Counted from the stretch's first letter, positions 1-7,865 are shown. The stretch is DNA of 47,357 nucleotides from an uncultured Clostridia bacterium (GCA_947631245.1 CANRKP010000012.1:1-47357); one strand, 5' to 3'. The notes: generated by a model not told the origin, from the sequence alone. Program-made: numbers and translations.

Positions 1-25
1 TTCCGCTCTCGCCGACAGCTTTGTT

Positions 26-55
26 AGTATACCACTTTCCACCCCTCCATGTCAA
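26..55 (-). promoter_or_regulatory. Strong sigma-A type promoter firing leftward out of the window
   Basis: On the minus strand a perfect -35 TTGACA (50-55) is followed after 18 bases by -10 TATACT (26-31), which is preceded by an extended -10 TG. Transcription would start near base 19 and run out of the window, so the gene it serves is not visible. It lies downstream of the exopolysaccharide module, so the next gene to the left probably forms a separate transcription unit. Confidence 0.75.
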
Positions 56-259
56 CACTTTTTTCGAAATAATTTTGATTTGTGAAAAATGTCCTTTGCG
101 GCACCCCTATTTTATCTCAGCCGTCAACGATTTGCACAACTATTTTATATAAAAAACGGTCCGGGAATAAATACCTCGCCTGCATCCGATCATATCCGAC
201 ACACACCCTTTTTGTTTTTCTTTTTTCGTGCTGTGCCGATATCGGGCGAAAAATAACCG
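56..259. other. AT-rich intergenic stretch without a gene
   Basis: No reading frame here has a convincing start, ribosome site or family resemblance. The stretch is much richer in A and T than the flanking genes. It separates the end of the exopolysaccharide module from the leftward promoter at 26-55 and probably carries upstream elements of that promoter. Confidence 0.5.
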
Positions 260-308
260 CACACTTCATAATCTGTCGTGCACGGTAAATTGATTTATTT
301 GAAGTGTG
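260..308 (-). terminator. Candidate terminator after cpsB
   Basis: Directly after the cpsB stop codon, read on the minus strand, CACACTTCA pairs perfectly with TGAAGTGTG (300-308 with 260-268). The 31-base loop contains the small palindrome CGTGCACG. A T-rich stretch follows after a few bases, but the T run does not touch the stem and the loop is large. It may be a weak terminator or a 3' stability element. Confidence 0.35.
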
Positions 309-1064
309 TCAGACCCAGCCTCCGAAGCGGTGTTTCGGCTTCTCCGGATCCCTCGCGTCGACGTCCTTCCCGAGAAATACGGCGACAGCGTTCTTTTTAA
401 ACTCATCGGCAACATCGTCCGGCAAAAGCGCATACCCCTCGCCGAGATTGGCAGGTCTTGCATGCGGCGAATGCGCGTCGCTGCAAAGAAAATGGACAAT
501 TCCCCATTCGATATATTTTTTTATCGTCGCAGCAGTTTTTCCGCGGCGAATCAGGGATGTCGAATTCACATGGGCGAGCGCGCCCTCCGAGACCCAGTCG
601 TAAAGCATCGTCGGATCGTCGGCAACGTATTTATATCTCTCGACATGCGCGATTATAGGCGTCAGACCGAGGCAGCGGATATCGTAAAGCACATCGGCGA
701 CATTCGGCGGCATATGGAGCGTCGGAAGCTCTATCAAAATATAGTCCGTCCCCTCAAAAGCCAATGAGCGAAGATCAAGAGACGGCAGAGCGGTCGAAAA
801 ATGGACCTCCGCTCCGAGCTTTCCCGCTATCCTGAGACCTTTCTCCTTTACGGCGGCGACTGTTTTTTTGTAGGCAGCATCTCGCCGTGCGGTGAATTTT
901 TCGAGCGTGTCCCGCTCGTAGTAAAAATGCGGGGTGAACATTACCGCGGCGGCACCGCTTGATATCTCTTGCTCGAGGAGCGCGACTGTCACGTCCGTAT
1001 CCTTTGCGCCGTCGTCTATGCCGGGCAGGATATGGCAGTGCAGATCGACAAGCGGTGCGCTCAT
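309..1064 (-). CDS. cpsB: CpsB/CapC-type PHP-domain protein-tyrosine phosphatase
   Basis: This 251-residue protein opens with the metal-binding PHP signature DLHCHILPGIDDG (residues 7-19). Further His and Asp ligands fit the CpsB/CapC/YwqE family: TPHF near 45, IAHVERY near 140 and CSDAHS near 195. These are manganese-dependent phosphatases that remove phosphate from the tyrosine cluster of the partner BY-kinase and so set polymer length or export of capsule or exopolysaccharide. Its ATG overlaps the stop of the kinase gene (ATGA), so translation is probably coupled and it is the last gene of the three-gene module. No strong ribosome site is visible, which fits coupling. The family call is firm; the polymer controlled is unknown. 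Confidence 0.93.
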   Translation of the reverse strand: MSAPLVDLHCHILPGIDDGAKDTDVTVALLEQEISSGAAAVMFTPHFYYERDTLEKFTARRDAAYKKTVAAVKEKGLRIAGKLGAEVHFSTALPSLDLRSLAFEGTDYILIELPTLHMPPNVADVLYDIRCLGLTPIIAHVERYKYVADDPTMLYDWVSEGALAHVNSTSLIRRGKTAATIKKYIEWGIVHFLCSDAHSPHARPANLGEGYALLPDDVADEFKKNAVAVFLGKDVDARDPEKPKHRFGGWV

Positions 1065-1810
1065 TTGTCGCTGCTCGATTTGCGCCTGCCGGTGTCGTAA
1101 TACTCGTAGGAGTACGAGTAGTAATATCCGTCCTTGCGGCTGCTCTTCTTTGTGTTGTAACCGTTTATAACGACACCGAGCAGGCGTGCGTTCACGGCTT
1201 CGAGGTTCTTTTTCGAGAGCTGCGCGCCCTGTATAGTCGTAACGCCGGGGCGCACGACGATGAGCACGCCGTCCACAAAGCGACTGAGGACCGCGGCGTC
1301 TGTAACGACGGTAACAGGAGGAGTGTCGACTATTATGCAGTCAGCATATTTTCCGAGCATGTCCATCAGCGACTTCATCTTAGGTGAAGCCAGCATTTCG
1401 GCGGGGTTCGGAGGAATGGGACCCGCGGGAAGCAGCACAAGGTTAGGCTGCGGGAGCGGAATCAGAGCGTCCTTCCATTCGGCGGAGCCTGTGAGAAGGC
1501 TCGTGACGCCGGCATGGTTCTTCGACCTGTGCGTATGGAGATAGCGGGACAGAGTTCCCTTTCTGAGGTCGGCGTCGACAAGGATGACCTTTTTCCCTGC
1601 CGCGGCCATGGTGATGCCGAGGTTTATCGCGACGTTGCTCTTCCCTTCGTTAGGTACGGAAGAAGTTATCATTATAGACTTGCACTCCGACGTCGCCGAC
1701 ATAAACTCAAGGTTCGTCCTCAACGACTTGTACGACTCCGTAAACTGGAAAGGCGCGTTGTCGCCTACCTGCAGAAGCTCGCGGTGGGAGCTGTGATGCT
1801 TATTTGCCAT
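1061..1810 (-). CDS. cpsD: BY-family tyrosine kinase (CpsD/CapB/YwqD type)
   Basis: This is a 249-residue cytoplasmic ATPase-like tyrosine kinase. It shows Walker A SSVPNEGKS (50-58), Walker A' ILVDADLR near 76 and Walker B IIVDTPPV near 138, the three motifs of bacterial BY-kinases. The C-terminal tail carries seven tyrosines within ten residues (about 228-237), the usual autophosphorylation cluster removed by CpsB. The kinase domain is separate from the membrane activator, which is the preceding gene, as in Gram-positive bacteria; proteobacterial Wzc is fused. A clean AAGGAG site lies 10 bases before the ATG. The start overlaps the end of the chain-length gene by 11 bases, so the genes are co-translated. 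Confidence 0.95.
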   Translation of the reverse strand: MANKHHSSHRELLQVGDNAPFQFTESYKSLRTNLEFMSATSECKSIMITSSVPNEGKSNVAINLGITMAAAGKKVILVDADLRKGTLSRYLHTHRSKNHAGVTSLLTGSAEWKDALIPLPQPNLVLLPAGPIPPNPAEMLASPKMKSLMDMLGKYADCIIVDTPPVTVVTDAAVLSRFVDGVLIVVRPGVTTIQGAQLSKKNLEAVNARLLGVVINGYNTKKSSRKDGYYYSYSYEYYDTGRRKSSSDK

Positions 1811-2537
1811 TTGTCGTCTCCTTCTCGAAATAAGGAATTACGCCTATAACGGTCATCCCGAGGTACTTTTCGACATCGCTTTCGGAATTTATTTTGTTGT
1901 CAAAGAGATGTGTCACAACGATTATGCCGATGGAAAGAACAACACCCAAAATCCCCATTATCGCCGTATCGCGCATGACATGAGGCGAAACGGCATTCTC
2001 GTTCGGACGGGATTCGGACACGACTTTTACCGAGCCCGCTTCAACCGCGTCTTTGATTTTATCGGGGGCAATTTTGATTATGCTCGCGCATATCTCCCTT
2101 GAAACATTGACGTCTTCCGTCGTCACTGTAACGCGCATTATCTGCGTATCGTTAACGGAGGATACGGAGACGAGCTGCTGGAGCTCCTCAAACGTATAGT
2201 CAAGGTCGAGATCCTCTCTCACCTCGTCAAGGACCTTGTCGCTCTTGATAATAACGCTGTAAGTATCGACGAGCCTTGCCGCCGAATTCAGCATATCGTT
2301 ATTAGCGTCGTAAGTTCCGCTGGGGTTTGAGGCGTTGCTGCTCGCGCGCGCGTTTACGATAAGCATTCCCGACGCCTCATACATGGGCGTCGCGAAAAAT
2401 CTCGTCGCGACAAAGCCTGCGACGGCGGCGATGACGGCAGAGAGTAAGATTATCACCCAATTCTGCTTCAGAAGCTCGAATATCTCAAGAAGATCTATCG
2501 AGTCTTCCTCTTCCTGGACCATTCTGTTATTGTCCAT
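1800..2537 (-). CDS. Wzz-type chain-length determinant / kinase activator membrane protein (CapA/YveK type)
   Basis: This 245-residue membrane protein has two membrane segments, about residues 25-47 and 200-222, flanking an extracytoplasmic loop. That is the layout of polysaccharide co-polymerases of the Wzz family. In Gram-positives this protein activates the separate BY-kinase, whose gene overlaps its 3' end. I chose the ATG at 2537 rather than an in-frame start 30 codons upstream. AAAGGA lies 10 bases ahead of it, the protein then opens with the usual acidic cytoplasmic stretch (EEEDSIDLLEIFELLKQ), and the upstream part looks like leader DNA. First gene of the module, behind the promoter at 2641-2669. 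Confidence 0.9.
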   Translation of the reverse strand: MDNNRMVQEEEDSIDLLEIFELLKQNWVIILLSAVIAAVAGFVATRFFATPMYEASGMLIVNARASSNASNPSGTYDANNDMLNSAARLVDTYSVIIKSDKVLDEVREDLDLDYTFEELQQLVSVSSVNDTQIMRVTVTTEDVNVSREICASIIKIAPDKIKDAVEAGSVKVVSESRPNENAVSPHVMRDTAIMGILGVVLSIGIIVVTHLFDNKINSESDVEKYLGMTVIGVIPYFEKETTNGK

Positions 2538-2640
2538 ACGACAAACATCCTTTGGTTTTTTTACTTTTTTAAAGCGCGGCGCCGTATCGCAATTTTGCAA
2601 AAAAGCAAGAAAAGCGTCATAAGGCACTCACACACGGAGC

Positions 2641-2669
2641 AGTATAACACATTTTTATGTCTTTTGCAA
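2641..2669 (-). promoter_or_regulatory. Promoter of the exopolysaccharide control module
   Basis: On the minus strand, -35 TTGCAA (2664-2669) and -10 TATACT (2641-2646) are separated by exactly 17 bases. This leaves a leader of about 100 bases before the chain-length gene. The 260-base gap up to the next gene is otherwise AT-rich with no reading frame I can support. Confidence 0.75.
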
Positions 2670-2801
2670 CACTTTTTTTTGAGCATTATCCCAAAATGCT
2701 CCGCAGAAGGACCGCCGCATTATATTTAAATTAACTTAATCTTCCTTAAAATATAAAGAAAAATGACCCGCAACGCACGGCGGAAAAATGCCGAAAAATT
2801 T

Positions 2802-4373
2802 TTATTTGCCGGAATATCTGAGCCTGAACGTCAGCTTTTCTTTTCCTGATACAAATTCAAAAACGTTTGTGCCGTCGGCGAGCTTCACCGTAAGGTAAAA
2901 ATCTCCGTCCCGCCTGCGGCAGAGCTTCTTTCCTTCAAAGATGACAGGCGTCCCGGGCGCGCTTTTCCCGTGGAGCACGACCGTGTCGGACGATGCCCTG
3001 GACCCGTTTTCGGGATCTTCGATCTTCACGAAAGCGTCGTTTTCATATTTGTCGGGATAGAGCATCCGCTCGGAGAAGCAGAGCTTCGCTTCGCTTCCGA
3101 CGCCGTCCGTGTCCGATGACAGCTCGGAAAAGCCGTAAAGTATGCTCCCCCTGTAAGTCAGAAGCTCGCGCGAATACGAAAGCTGCTCCGTCAGCTCGCC
3201 GACAGTCCCCGCAAAGCTCCATTCGTCCGTCCCGTACTTATACGCGGCGTGGCTTATCAGCAGGTCGACACCCGTTCCGTCAAGGGCTGCGTTCCACCAT
3301 TCGGCGATCACTCCGTATGGCGCGCTCTTGTGGCTGAAGCTCCAGTATATCTGAGGCGCGATGTAGTCGACGTAACCGCCCTCCGCCCATGCCAAAGTGT
3401 CGCAGAAAAGCGAGGTATATGACTCAAGCCCGTGCGTGTCGCTGCCGCCGTTTTTACCGTCGTTGTTCTGCCATATGCCGAACGGCGCGATCCCGAAGAG
3501 GCAGTCCCCGTCTTCCGACTTTATCGCCTCGTAGCACTCCTTTACCATCTTGTTTATATTATCCCGCCTGAAGTCTCCTATATCCGCACCGCCGCCGTAT
3601 TTTTCGTATGTGCTCCCGTCCGGCACCTCGAGACCTGTTTTAGGGTACGGATAAAAATAATCGTCAAACAGAACGCCGTCTATATCATAGCCGTGAACGA
3701 TCTCACGCACGCCGTCCGCGACGAGCCGCCTCGTCTCAGGTATTCCCGGATCCAAATATAGCTCGCCCGCGTATGCGAGCGTGAGCTCCGGCGACTTTCT
3801 CGCAGGGCTCCCTTCGGGCAGAAGAGAGACGTCCGTTTTCGGGGCGTCAACAGTCCCTCCGCGCGTCACCCGCAGCGGATTGACCCACGCGTGAACGGCT
3901 ATTCCCCTCGCATGCGCCGCGCCGACAAGATATGAAAGCGGGTCAAATCCGTCGGGCAGCTCGCCGTCCTTTTTGCCGGTAAGAAATTCCGACACGGGGA
4001 AAATATCCGAGTCGTACATGGCGTCAGACGCGCCGCGGACCTGAAAATATATCGCGTTGCAGCCGAACGACGACGTCATCTCCACGATCCCGTCGAGCTC
4101 GGACGCGAGCGTCTTTGCGTCGAGCCCTTTTTTGCTGGGAAAGTCGATATTGTATACGGTCGCTATGTAGACGCCGCGCACCTCTTCCGACATCGGGACC
4201 TCGGGGACAGCCCCTGCCTCCCCGGCAACACCGGTTGCATCAGACGCGCCGGTCTCGGTTCCGGCGCCTCTGACGCCGCATGAAGAAAGGAGCCCGGCAA
4301 GGACGGCTGCTGACGCCGCAAGGATAATAAAAAGCGGGATGAATTTTCGTTTAATACTTTTTATTCGTTTCAT
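2802..4373 (-). CDS. Lipoprotein with glycosyl-hydrolase-like 10 (GHL10, DUF187) domain
   Basis: This 523-residue exported lipoprotein starts with a basic stretch, a hydrophobic helix and the lipobox LLSSC (Cys near 32), then a short Ala/Gly/Thr-rich linker. From about residue 62 it matches the GHL10/DUF187 (YngK-type) family: VRGVYIATVYNIDF, AIYFQVRGASDAMY, IAVHAWVNPLRVT and DGVLFDDYFYPYP. These are TIM-barrel folds presumed to act on cell-surface glycans; the exact reaction is not established. The C-terminal 90 residues look like a small beta-rich accessory domain. AAAGGAGG precedes the ATG at a somewhat long spacing of 12. It lies between rplS and the exopolysaccharide module, so a role in envelope glycan metabolism is plausible but inferred. 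Confidence 0.85.
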   Translation of the reverse strand: MKRIKSIKRKFIPLFIILAASAAVLAGLLSSCGVRGAGTETGASDATGVAGEAGAVPEVPMSEEVRGVYIATVYNIDFPSKKGLDAKTLASELDGIVEMTSSFGCNAIYFQVRGASDAMYDSDIFPVSEFLTGKKDGELPDGFDPLSYLVGAAHARGIAVHAWVNPLRVTRGGTVDAPKTDVSLLPEGSPARKSPELTLAYAGELYLDPGIPETRRLVADGVREIVHGYDIDGVLFDDYFYPYPKTGLEVPDGSTYEKYGGGADIGDFRRDNINKMVKECYEAIKSEDGDCLFGIAPFGIWQNNDGKNGGSDTHGLESYTSLFCDTLAWAEGGYVDYIAPQIYWSFSHKSAPYGVIAEWWNAALDGTGVDLLISHAAYKYGTDEWSFAGTVGELTEQLSYSRELLTYRGSILYGFSELSSDTDGVGSEAKLCFSERMLYPDKYENDAFVKIEDPENGSRASSDTVVLHGKSAPGTPVIFEGKKLCRRRDGDFYLTVKLADGTNVFEFVSGKEKLTFRLRYSGK

Positions 4374-4503
4374 CGGCGCTGTCTGCCTCCTTTATGTACT
4401 TTTGTTCCATAACCTATGTTTATTACATTTACGTCCGTCTTATCCGTATAATATAATACTACAAACAAAAGCGCCGTGCAACGAAAAAAGTCGAAAAAGG
4501 CAG

Positions 4504-4532
4504 AAAAAAGCCGAAGCCCGAGGCTCCGGCTT
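4504..4532 (-). terminator. Rho-independent terminator of rplS
   Basis: Read on the minus strand, an 11-bp stem (one G-U pair) with a 3-base loop, AAGCCGGAGCC against GGCTTCGGCTT, runs directly into a T tract. It begins about 20 bases after the rplS stop and separates rplS from the lipoprotein gene downstream. Confidence 0.9.
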
Positions 4533-4551
4533 TCTTTTCGATTTGCTCGCG

Positions 4552-4896
4552 TCAGATAAGTTCCTTGACCTTGGAGCTCTTTCCGACTCTGTCGCGGAGG
4601 TAATAGAGCTTCGCGCGGCGGACTTTACCGCGTCTGATAACCTCTACCTTCTCGACGTTGGGAGAATGGATCGGGAATGTCTTTTCGACGCCGCATCCGT
4701 ATGCGACGCGGCGGACCTTGAAGGTCTCCGAAATACCGCCTCCGCGGCGGCCGATAACGGTACCCTCGAAAATCTGAGTACGGACCCTCTGACCTTCCTT
4801 TATCCTGTTGTAGACCCTTACCGTGTCCCCTATTCTGAACTGGGGGATCTGCTCCTTGAGCTGCTCATTTACAAGCATGTCGATCTTGCTGTTCAT
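4552..4896 (-). CDS. rplS: 50S ribosomal protein L19
   Basis: This is the 114-residue ribosomal protein L19, which sits at the 30S-50S interface. Family hallmarks are [52 protein letters not shown], and a basic C-terminus with [16 protein letters not shown] chose the ATG at 4896. It gives the normal family length, and an upstream in-frame ATG at 4935 falls in a structured leader without a ribosome site. The gene is monocistronic: own promoter (4986-5014), structured leader and terminator (4504-4532). In many Bacillota rplS lies close to ylqF and rnhB; here those genes start divergently across the shared intergenic region. Confidence 0.97.
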   Translation of the reverse strand: MNSKIDMLVNEQLKEQIPQFRIGDTVRVYNRIKEGQRVRTQIFEGTVIGRRGGGISETFKVRRVAYGCGVEKTFPIHSPNVEKVEVIRRGKVRRAKLYYLRDRVGKSSKVKELI

Positions 4897-4979
4897 GTTT
4901 GTGACCTGTCCTTTTTCTGATATCGAGACGTTCATGCAGAGCGGCAGCGGACCGTCTCGGCGTGCGATTGCCGCATACG
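4897..4979 (-). ncRNA. Candidate L19 autoregulatory leader
   Basis: The rplS transcript has about 80 untranslated bases. CGAGACG pairs with CGTCTCG (4953-4959 with 4924-4930), closing a 22-base loop that contains GGTCCGCTGC and GCATGAAC. Ribosomal protein L19 leaders are known in Bacillota as candidate autoregulatory structures. The position directly before rplS and the closed stem fit that class, but I cannot run a covariance model, so membership is an inference. The stem also makes initiation at the upstream ATG (4935) unlikely. Confidence 0.45.
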
Positions 4980-4985
4980 AATGGG

Positions 4986-5014
4986 ATTATATCACAAAAA
5001 AGCGTCTTTGGCAA
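4986..5014 (-). promoter_or_regulatory. rplS promoter
   Basis: On the minus strand, -35 TTGCCA (5009-5014) and perfect -10 TATAAT (4986-4991) have a 17-base spacer, and an extended -10 TG precedes the -10. The strength suits a ribosomal protein gene. From here to the lepB promoter (5015-5116) I see no gene, only AT-rich DNA. Confidence 0.85.
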
Positions 5015-5116
5015 TAGGGAGCGAAAAATTTTTTCAAAAAAAGCGTGATTTCCGTCCCGAAACAAAAAACGGCGCAACAAGCAGGGCGCTTTCTGAGGAA
5101 GTTTGCGGAAAAACGA

Positions 5117-5145
5117 TTGTTTTTTTTCGCATCTTATGGTAAAAT
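5117..5145 (+). promoter_or_regulatory. Promoter of the lepB-ylqF-rnhB-yraN operon
   Basis: -35 TTGTTT (5117-5122), 17-base spacer, -10 TAAAAT (5140-5145) with extended TGG before it. It lies about 45 bases upstream of the lepB start and is divergent from the rplS promoter. Confidence 0.7.
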
Positions 5146-5188
5146 AATATGTATGCATCAGAATGCTTTTTAAGGAGTGACGTCTATT

Positions 5189-5884
5189 ATGAATAATAAT
5201 GACCGCATGAATAATAACGACATCAGCAGAACATACGGCTCCGCCGGGGAGCCCGCGGCAGAGGCGGCGCGCGAAAATGCGCCCGAACCCGTAAAAACCC
5301 GCCCGGCGAGAGGCCCCCGTAAAGAGGAGGAGAGCATAAACATAGTCTCCCTTCTCTTCGACATAGTCGAAACGCTCGCGGTCGCGACGTGCGCGATCGT
5401 GCTCGTCTTCGTCTCGCTCTTCCGCATAGCGATGGTATCGGGAGACTCGATGAACAACACGCTCTTCAACCGCGACATTCTCGTAGTGTCGGCGCTCGGT
5501 TTTGAGCCGAAGCGCGGCGACATCGTCGTTTTCCAGAAGCTCGACAGCTCCCTCGGCGAGGAGGCCGTCGTAAAGCGCGTCATTGCGACCGGCGGACAGA
5601 CGATAGACATCGATTTTGACACATGGACCGTCACGGTCGACGGCGTCGAGCTCGACGAATCCGAATACAGGTATCTTGCCGCCGACAACACGATAACGTC
5701 TGACTACAAATTTCCGATAACGCTTAAAGAGGGCGAGCTCTTCGTCATGGGCGACAACAGGAACCATTCGTCCGACAGCAGGAGCAGCAGAATCGGCATT
5801 GTCGACGAACGGACAGTCTTCGGGCGCGTCATAATGCGGATATCTCCCATCACTGACTTCCGCATTTTCGGAAGAGAAAGCTGA
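5189..5884 (+). CDS. lepB: Type I signal peptidase
   Basis: This 231-residue membrane serine protease removes signal peptides from exported proteins at the outer face of the membrane. A Pro/Glu-rich cytoplasmic N-terminus of about 50 residues precedes one membrane helix (about 58-78). Then come box B SGDSMNNTL with catalytic Ser87, box D with catalytic Lys129 in VVKRVIATGGQ, and box E GDNRNHSSDSR. I chose the ATG at 5189 because AAGGAG ends 11 bases before it, whereas a GTG 12 bases upstream overlaps that site. The gene ends in TGATG, sharing a base with the ylqF start, so the two are translationally coupled. The order lepB-ylqF-rnhB is common in Bacillota. Confidence 0.95.
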   Translation: MNNNDRMNNNDISRTYGSAGEPAAEAARENAPEPVKTRPARGPRKEEESINIVSLLFDIVETLAVATCAIVLVFVSLFRIAMVSGDSMNNTLFNRDILVVSALGFEPKRGDIVVFQKLDSSLGEEAVVKRVIATGGQTIDIDFDTWTVTVDGVELDESEYRYLAADNTITSDYKFPITLKEGELFVMGDNRNHSSDSRSSRIGIVDERTVFGRVIMRISPITDFRIFGRES

Positions 5885-6765
5885 TGCCGGGAGAAAACAT
5901 ACAGTGGTTCCCGGGCCACATGGCGAAAACGCGGAAGCAGATAGCCGCCGACATGAAGGAGGTCGACGCCTGCCTTGAGCTGCTTGACGCCCGCATTCCC
6001 GCCTCTTCCCGGAACCCCGAAATAATAAAGCTGCTCTCCGGCAAACCGACGGTGACGCTCTTAAACAAGGCGTCGCTCGCAGACCCCGAGGCAAACGCCG
6101 AATGGATCGCATATTTCAAAAAGAGAGGACAGACAACGCCGCTGCTCATCGATTCGGTCACGGGAGAGGGCACCGGCAGGATCACACCGGCGCTGCGTGA
6201 GCTCCTTTCTGATAAGCTCGCCCGCTGGCAGGAGCGCGGCATGAAGGGGCGCCGCATAAAGGTCATGATACTAGGCATACCTAACGTCGGCAAATCGACT
6301 CTAATCAACAGGCTCGTCGGCGCGCGCAAAGCGAAGGCGGAGGACCGCCCCGGGGTGACGCGCGAAAAGCAGTGGGTGCTCACCTCGACGGGGCTGATGC
6401 TTCTCGACACGCCCGGCGTTCTTTGGCCGAAGTTCGAGGACAGAAAAACGGGCGAGGCGCTCGCGTTCACCGGCGCGATAAAGGATCAGATACTCGACAC
6501 CGAGACGCTCGCGGCGTCGCTCGCGGGAAGGCTGCGCGAACTTTACCCCGCCCTCCTTTCGGCAAGATATAAGCTGACGCTGCCCGATGACGTCATGTCC
6601 TCCGACATGTCCGATTTTGACCTTCTCTTCGAGATCGGCAGAAAGCGCGGATTTCTCATCTCAGGCGGAGACGTCGACACGGAGAGAACGGCTCTGATGC
6701 TGCTCGACGAGTTCCGATCCGCAAAGATAGGGCGCATTTCGCTCGAACGCCCAAGCGAGGTCTGA
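5884..6765 (+). CDS. ylqF: Ribosome biogenesis GTPase YlqF/RbgA
   Basis: This 293-residue, circularly permuted GTPase acts in late 50S subunit assembly. N-terminal IQWFPGHMAKTRKQI is the family signature. The G motifs come in permuted order: G4-like LLNKASLAD (about 60), G5-like near 85, G1 GIPNVGKSTLINRL (about 131), G3 LLDTPGVLWPKF (about 176). A C-terminal helical RNA-binding part follows. The G4 motif reads NKAS rather than the textbook NKxD, so the residue that usually contacts the guanine base is Ser; all other motifs are intact. It overlaps lepB by one base and is followed after 7 bases by rnhB. Confidence 0.95.
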   Translation: MPGENIQWFPGHMAKTRKQIAADMKEVDACLELLDARIPASSRNPEIIKLLSGKPTVTLLNKASLADPEANAEWIAYFKKRGQTTPLLIDSVTGEGTGRITPALRELLSDKLARWQERGMKGRRIKVMILGIPNVGKSTLINRLVGARKAKAEDRPGVTREKQWVLTSTGLMLLDTPGVLWPKFEDRKTGEALAFTGAIKDQILDTETLAASLAGRLRELYPALLSARYKLTLPDDVMSSDMSDFDLLFEIGRKRGFLISGGDVDTERTALMLLDEFRSAKIGRISLERPSEV

Positions 6766-6772
6766 CTGAAGC

Positions 6773-7420
6773 ATGAAAAAGCAAACCGTTCCTCTTTCAT
6801 ATACGCTCGAAGATCAATATGCCGCGGAAGGATATTCCGCAATATGCGGAACCGATGAGGCGGGGCGCGGATGCCTCGCCGGTCCCGTCGTCGCTGCGGC
6901 GTGCATGCTGCCGCGCGGTCTTGTCATAGACGGGCTCAACGACTCAAAGAAGCTGTCCCCAGCCCGCCGCGAGGCGCTTTTTGACGTTATATGCGCCTCC
7001 GCCTTATCATACGGGATCGCGGAGGCGTCGGTAGAGGAGATAGACTCGACGGATATTCTCTCCGCGTCCCAGCTCGCGATGCGGCGCGCCGTGTCGCAGC
7101 TCTCCCCCGTCCCGGACCTTGTCCTCGTTGACGGAAACGTCGCGCGCGGCTTTCCGATGCGCGCCGTGACCGTCGTTCACGGAGACTCCGTCTCCCCCTC
7201 GATCGCCGCGGCGTCGATCCTTGCAAAGGTCTACCGTGACAGGCTCATGGTTGCGCTTGACGCGCAGTATCCCGAATACGGCTTTGCGAAGCACAAGGCG
7301 TACTGCACCGCCGAGCACGAGGCGGCGATACGCGCCCACGGTATTTCCCCGTGCCACAGAAAGACCTTCATGTCGTTTCTCGGCAGAGAACGCGGCTCGG
7401 GCACAAAGCGCCGCGGGTAA
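6773..7420 (+). CDS. rnhB: Ribonuclease HII
   Basis: This 215-residue nuclease cuts the RNA strand of RNA-DNA hybrids and removes single misincorporated ribonucleotides. It shows GTDEAGRGCLAGPVVAAA, with catalytic Asp28 and Glu29, then LNDSKKLSPARRE, LVDGN with the third acidic residue, and a fourth Asp in ILAKVYRDRLM. The length is normal for the family. The ribosome site is weak (GAGG 12 bases before the ATG), which fits coupling to ylqF only 7 bases upstream. yraN follows in the same operon after 40 bases. Confidence 0.95.
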   Translation: MKKQTVPLSYTLEDQYAAEGYSAICGTDEAGRGCLAGPVVAAACMLPRGLVIDGLNDSKKLSPARREALFDVICASALSYGIAEASVEEIDSTDILSASQLAMRRAVSQLSPVPDLVLVDGNVARGFPMRAVTVVHGDSVSPSIAAASILAKVYRDRLMVALDAQYPEYGFAKHKAYCTAEHEAAIRAHGISPCHRKTFMSFLGRERGSGTKRRG

Positions 7421-7460
7421 AAGCGGCTTTTTGCCTTATCACAAAGCGAGGTGAGCGCCC

Positions 7461-7865
7461 ATGCCCAAAACCACAAGGGAAAAAGGAAACTACGGCGAAA
7501 ACATCGCCGTTTCGTTTCTTAAAAGCAAGGGTTACAGGATAATAGAGCGCAACCACTATACGAGCCACACCGAGCTTGACATAATCGCGCTGTCCCCGGA
7601 GGGAGACACCGTCGTTTTCGTCGAGGTCAAGGCGCGCTCGGAAGCCGTCGCCGAACATCACGGGCGACCTGCGTTCGCGGTCGGAAAAGTAAAACAGAGA
7701 AACCTTATTTTCGCCGCGGAGGGGTATATGAAAACGCACCCGCAGCTGTTTTCCGGACGCCGCACCCGCATAGACGTCATCGAGGTCTATATGAGGTACG
7801 ACGCGCTGCCGCAGGTACGCCACATCCGCTCGGCTGTCACCGTCCGACCCGGATACAATAAATGA
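7461..7865 (+). CDS. yraN: YraN/UPF0102 family endonuclease-fold protein
   Basis: This is a 134-residue member of the UPF0102/YraN family, which has a restriction-endonuclease-like fold. GNYGENIAVSFLKSKGYRI, ELDIIALSPEGDTVVFVEVKAR (the D...ExK nuclease core) and a following helical half are visible. The ExK signature suggests DNA binding or cleavage in recombination or repair, but the cellular reaction of the family is not settled. GAGGTGA precedes the ATG by six bases. It is the last gene of the operon after rnhB, an order often kept in other bacteria. No clear terminator follows on the plus strand. Confidence 0.9.
   Translation: MPKTTREKGNYGENIAVSFLKSKGYRIIERNHYTSHTELDIIALSPEGDTVVFVEVKARSEAVAEHHGRPAFAVGKVKQRNLIFAAEGYMKTHPQLFSGRRTRIDVIEVYMRYDALPQVRHIRSAVTVRPGYNK

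Noticed and set aside
4897-4935. Longer L19 protein starting at 4935
   Set aside because: The upstream ATG lies in a stem-loop without a ribosome site and would give 13 extra residues not typical for L19.
4865-6112. A 415-codon frame on the minus strand across lepB and ylqF
   Set aside because: It crosses two promoters and the rplS leader and has Arg/Cys-rich low-complexity sequence; lepB and ylqF are firm on the other strand.
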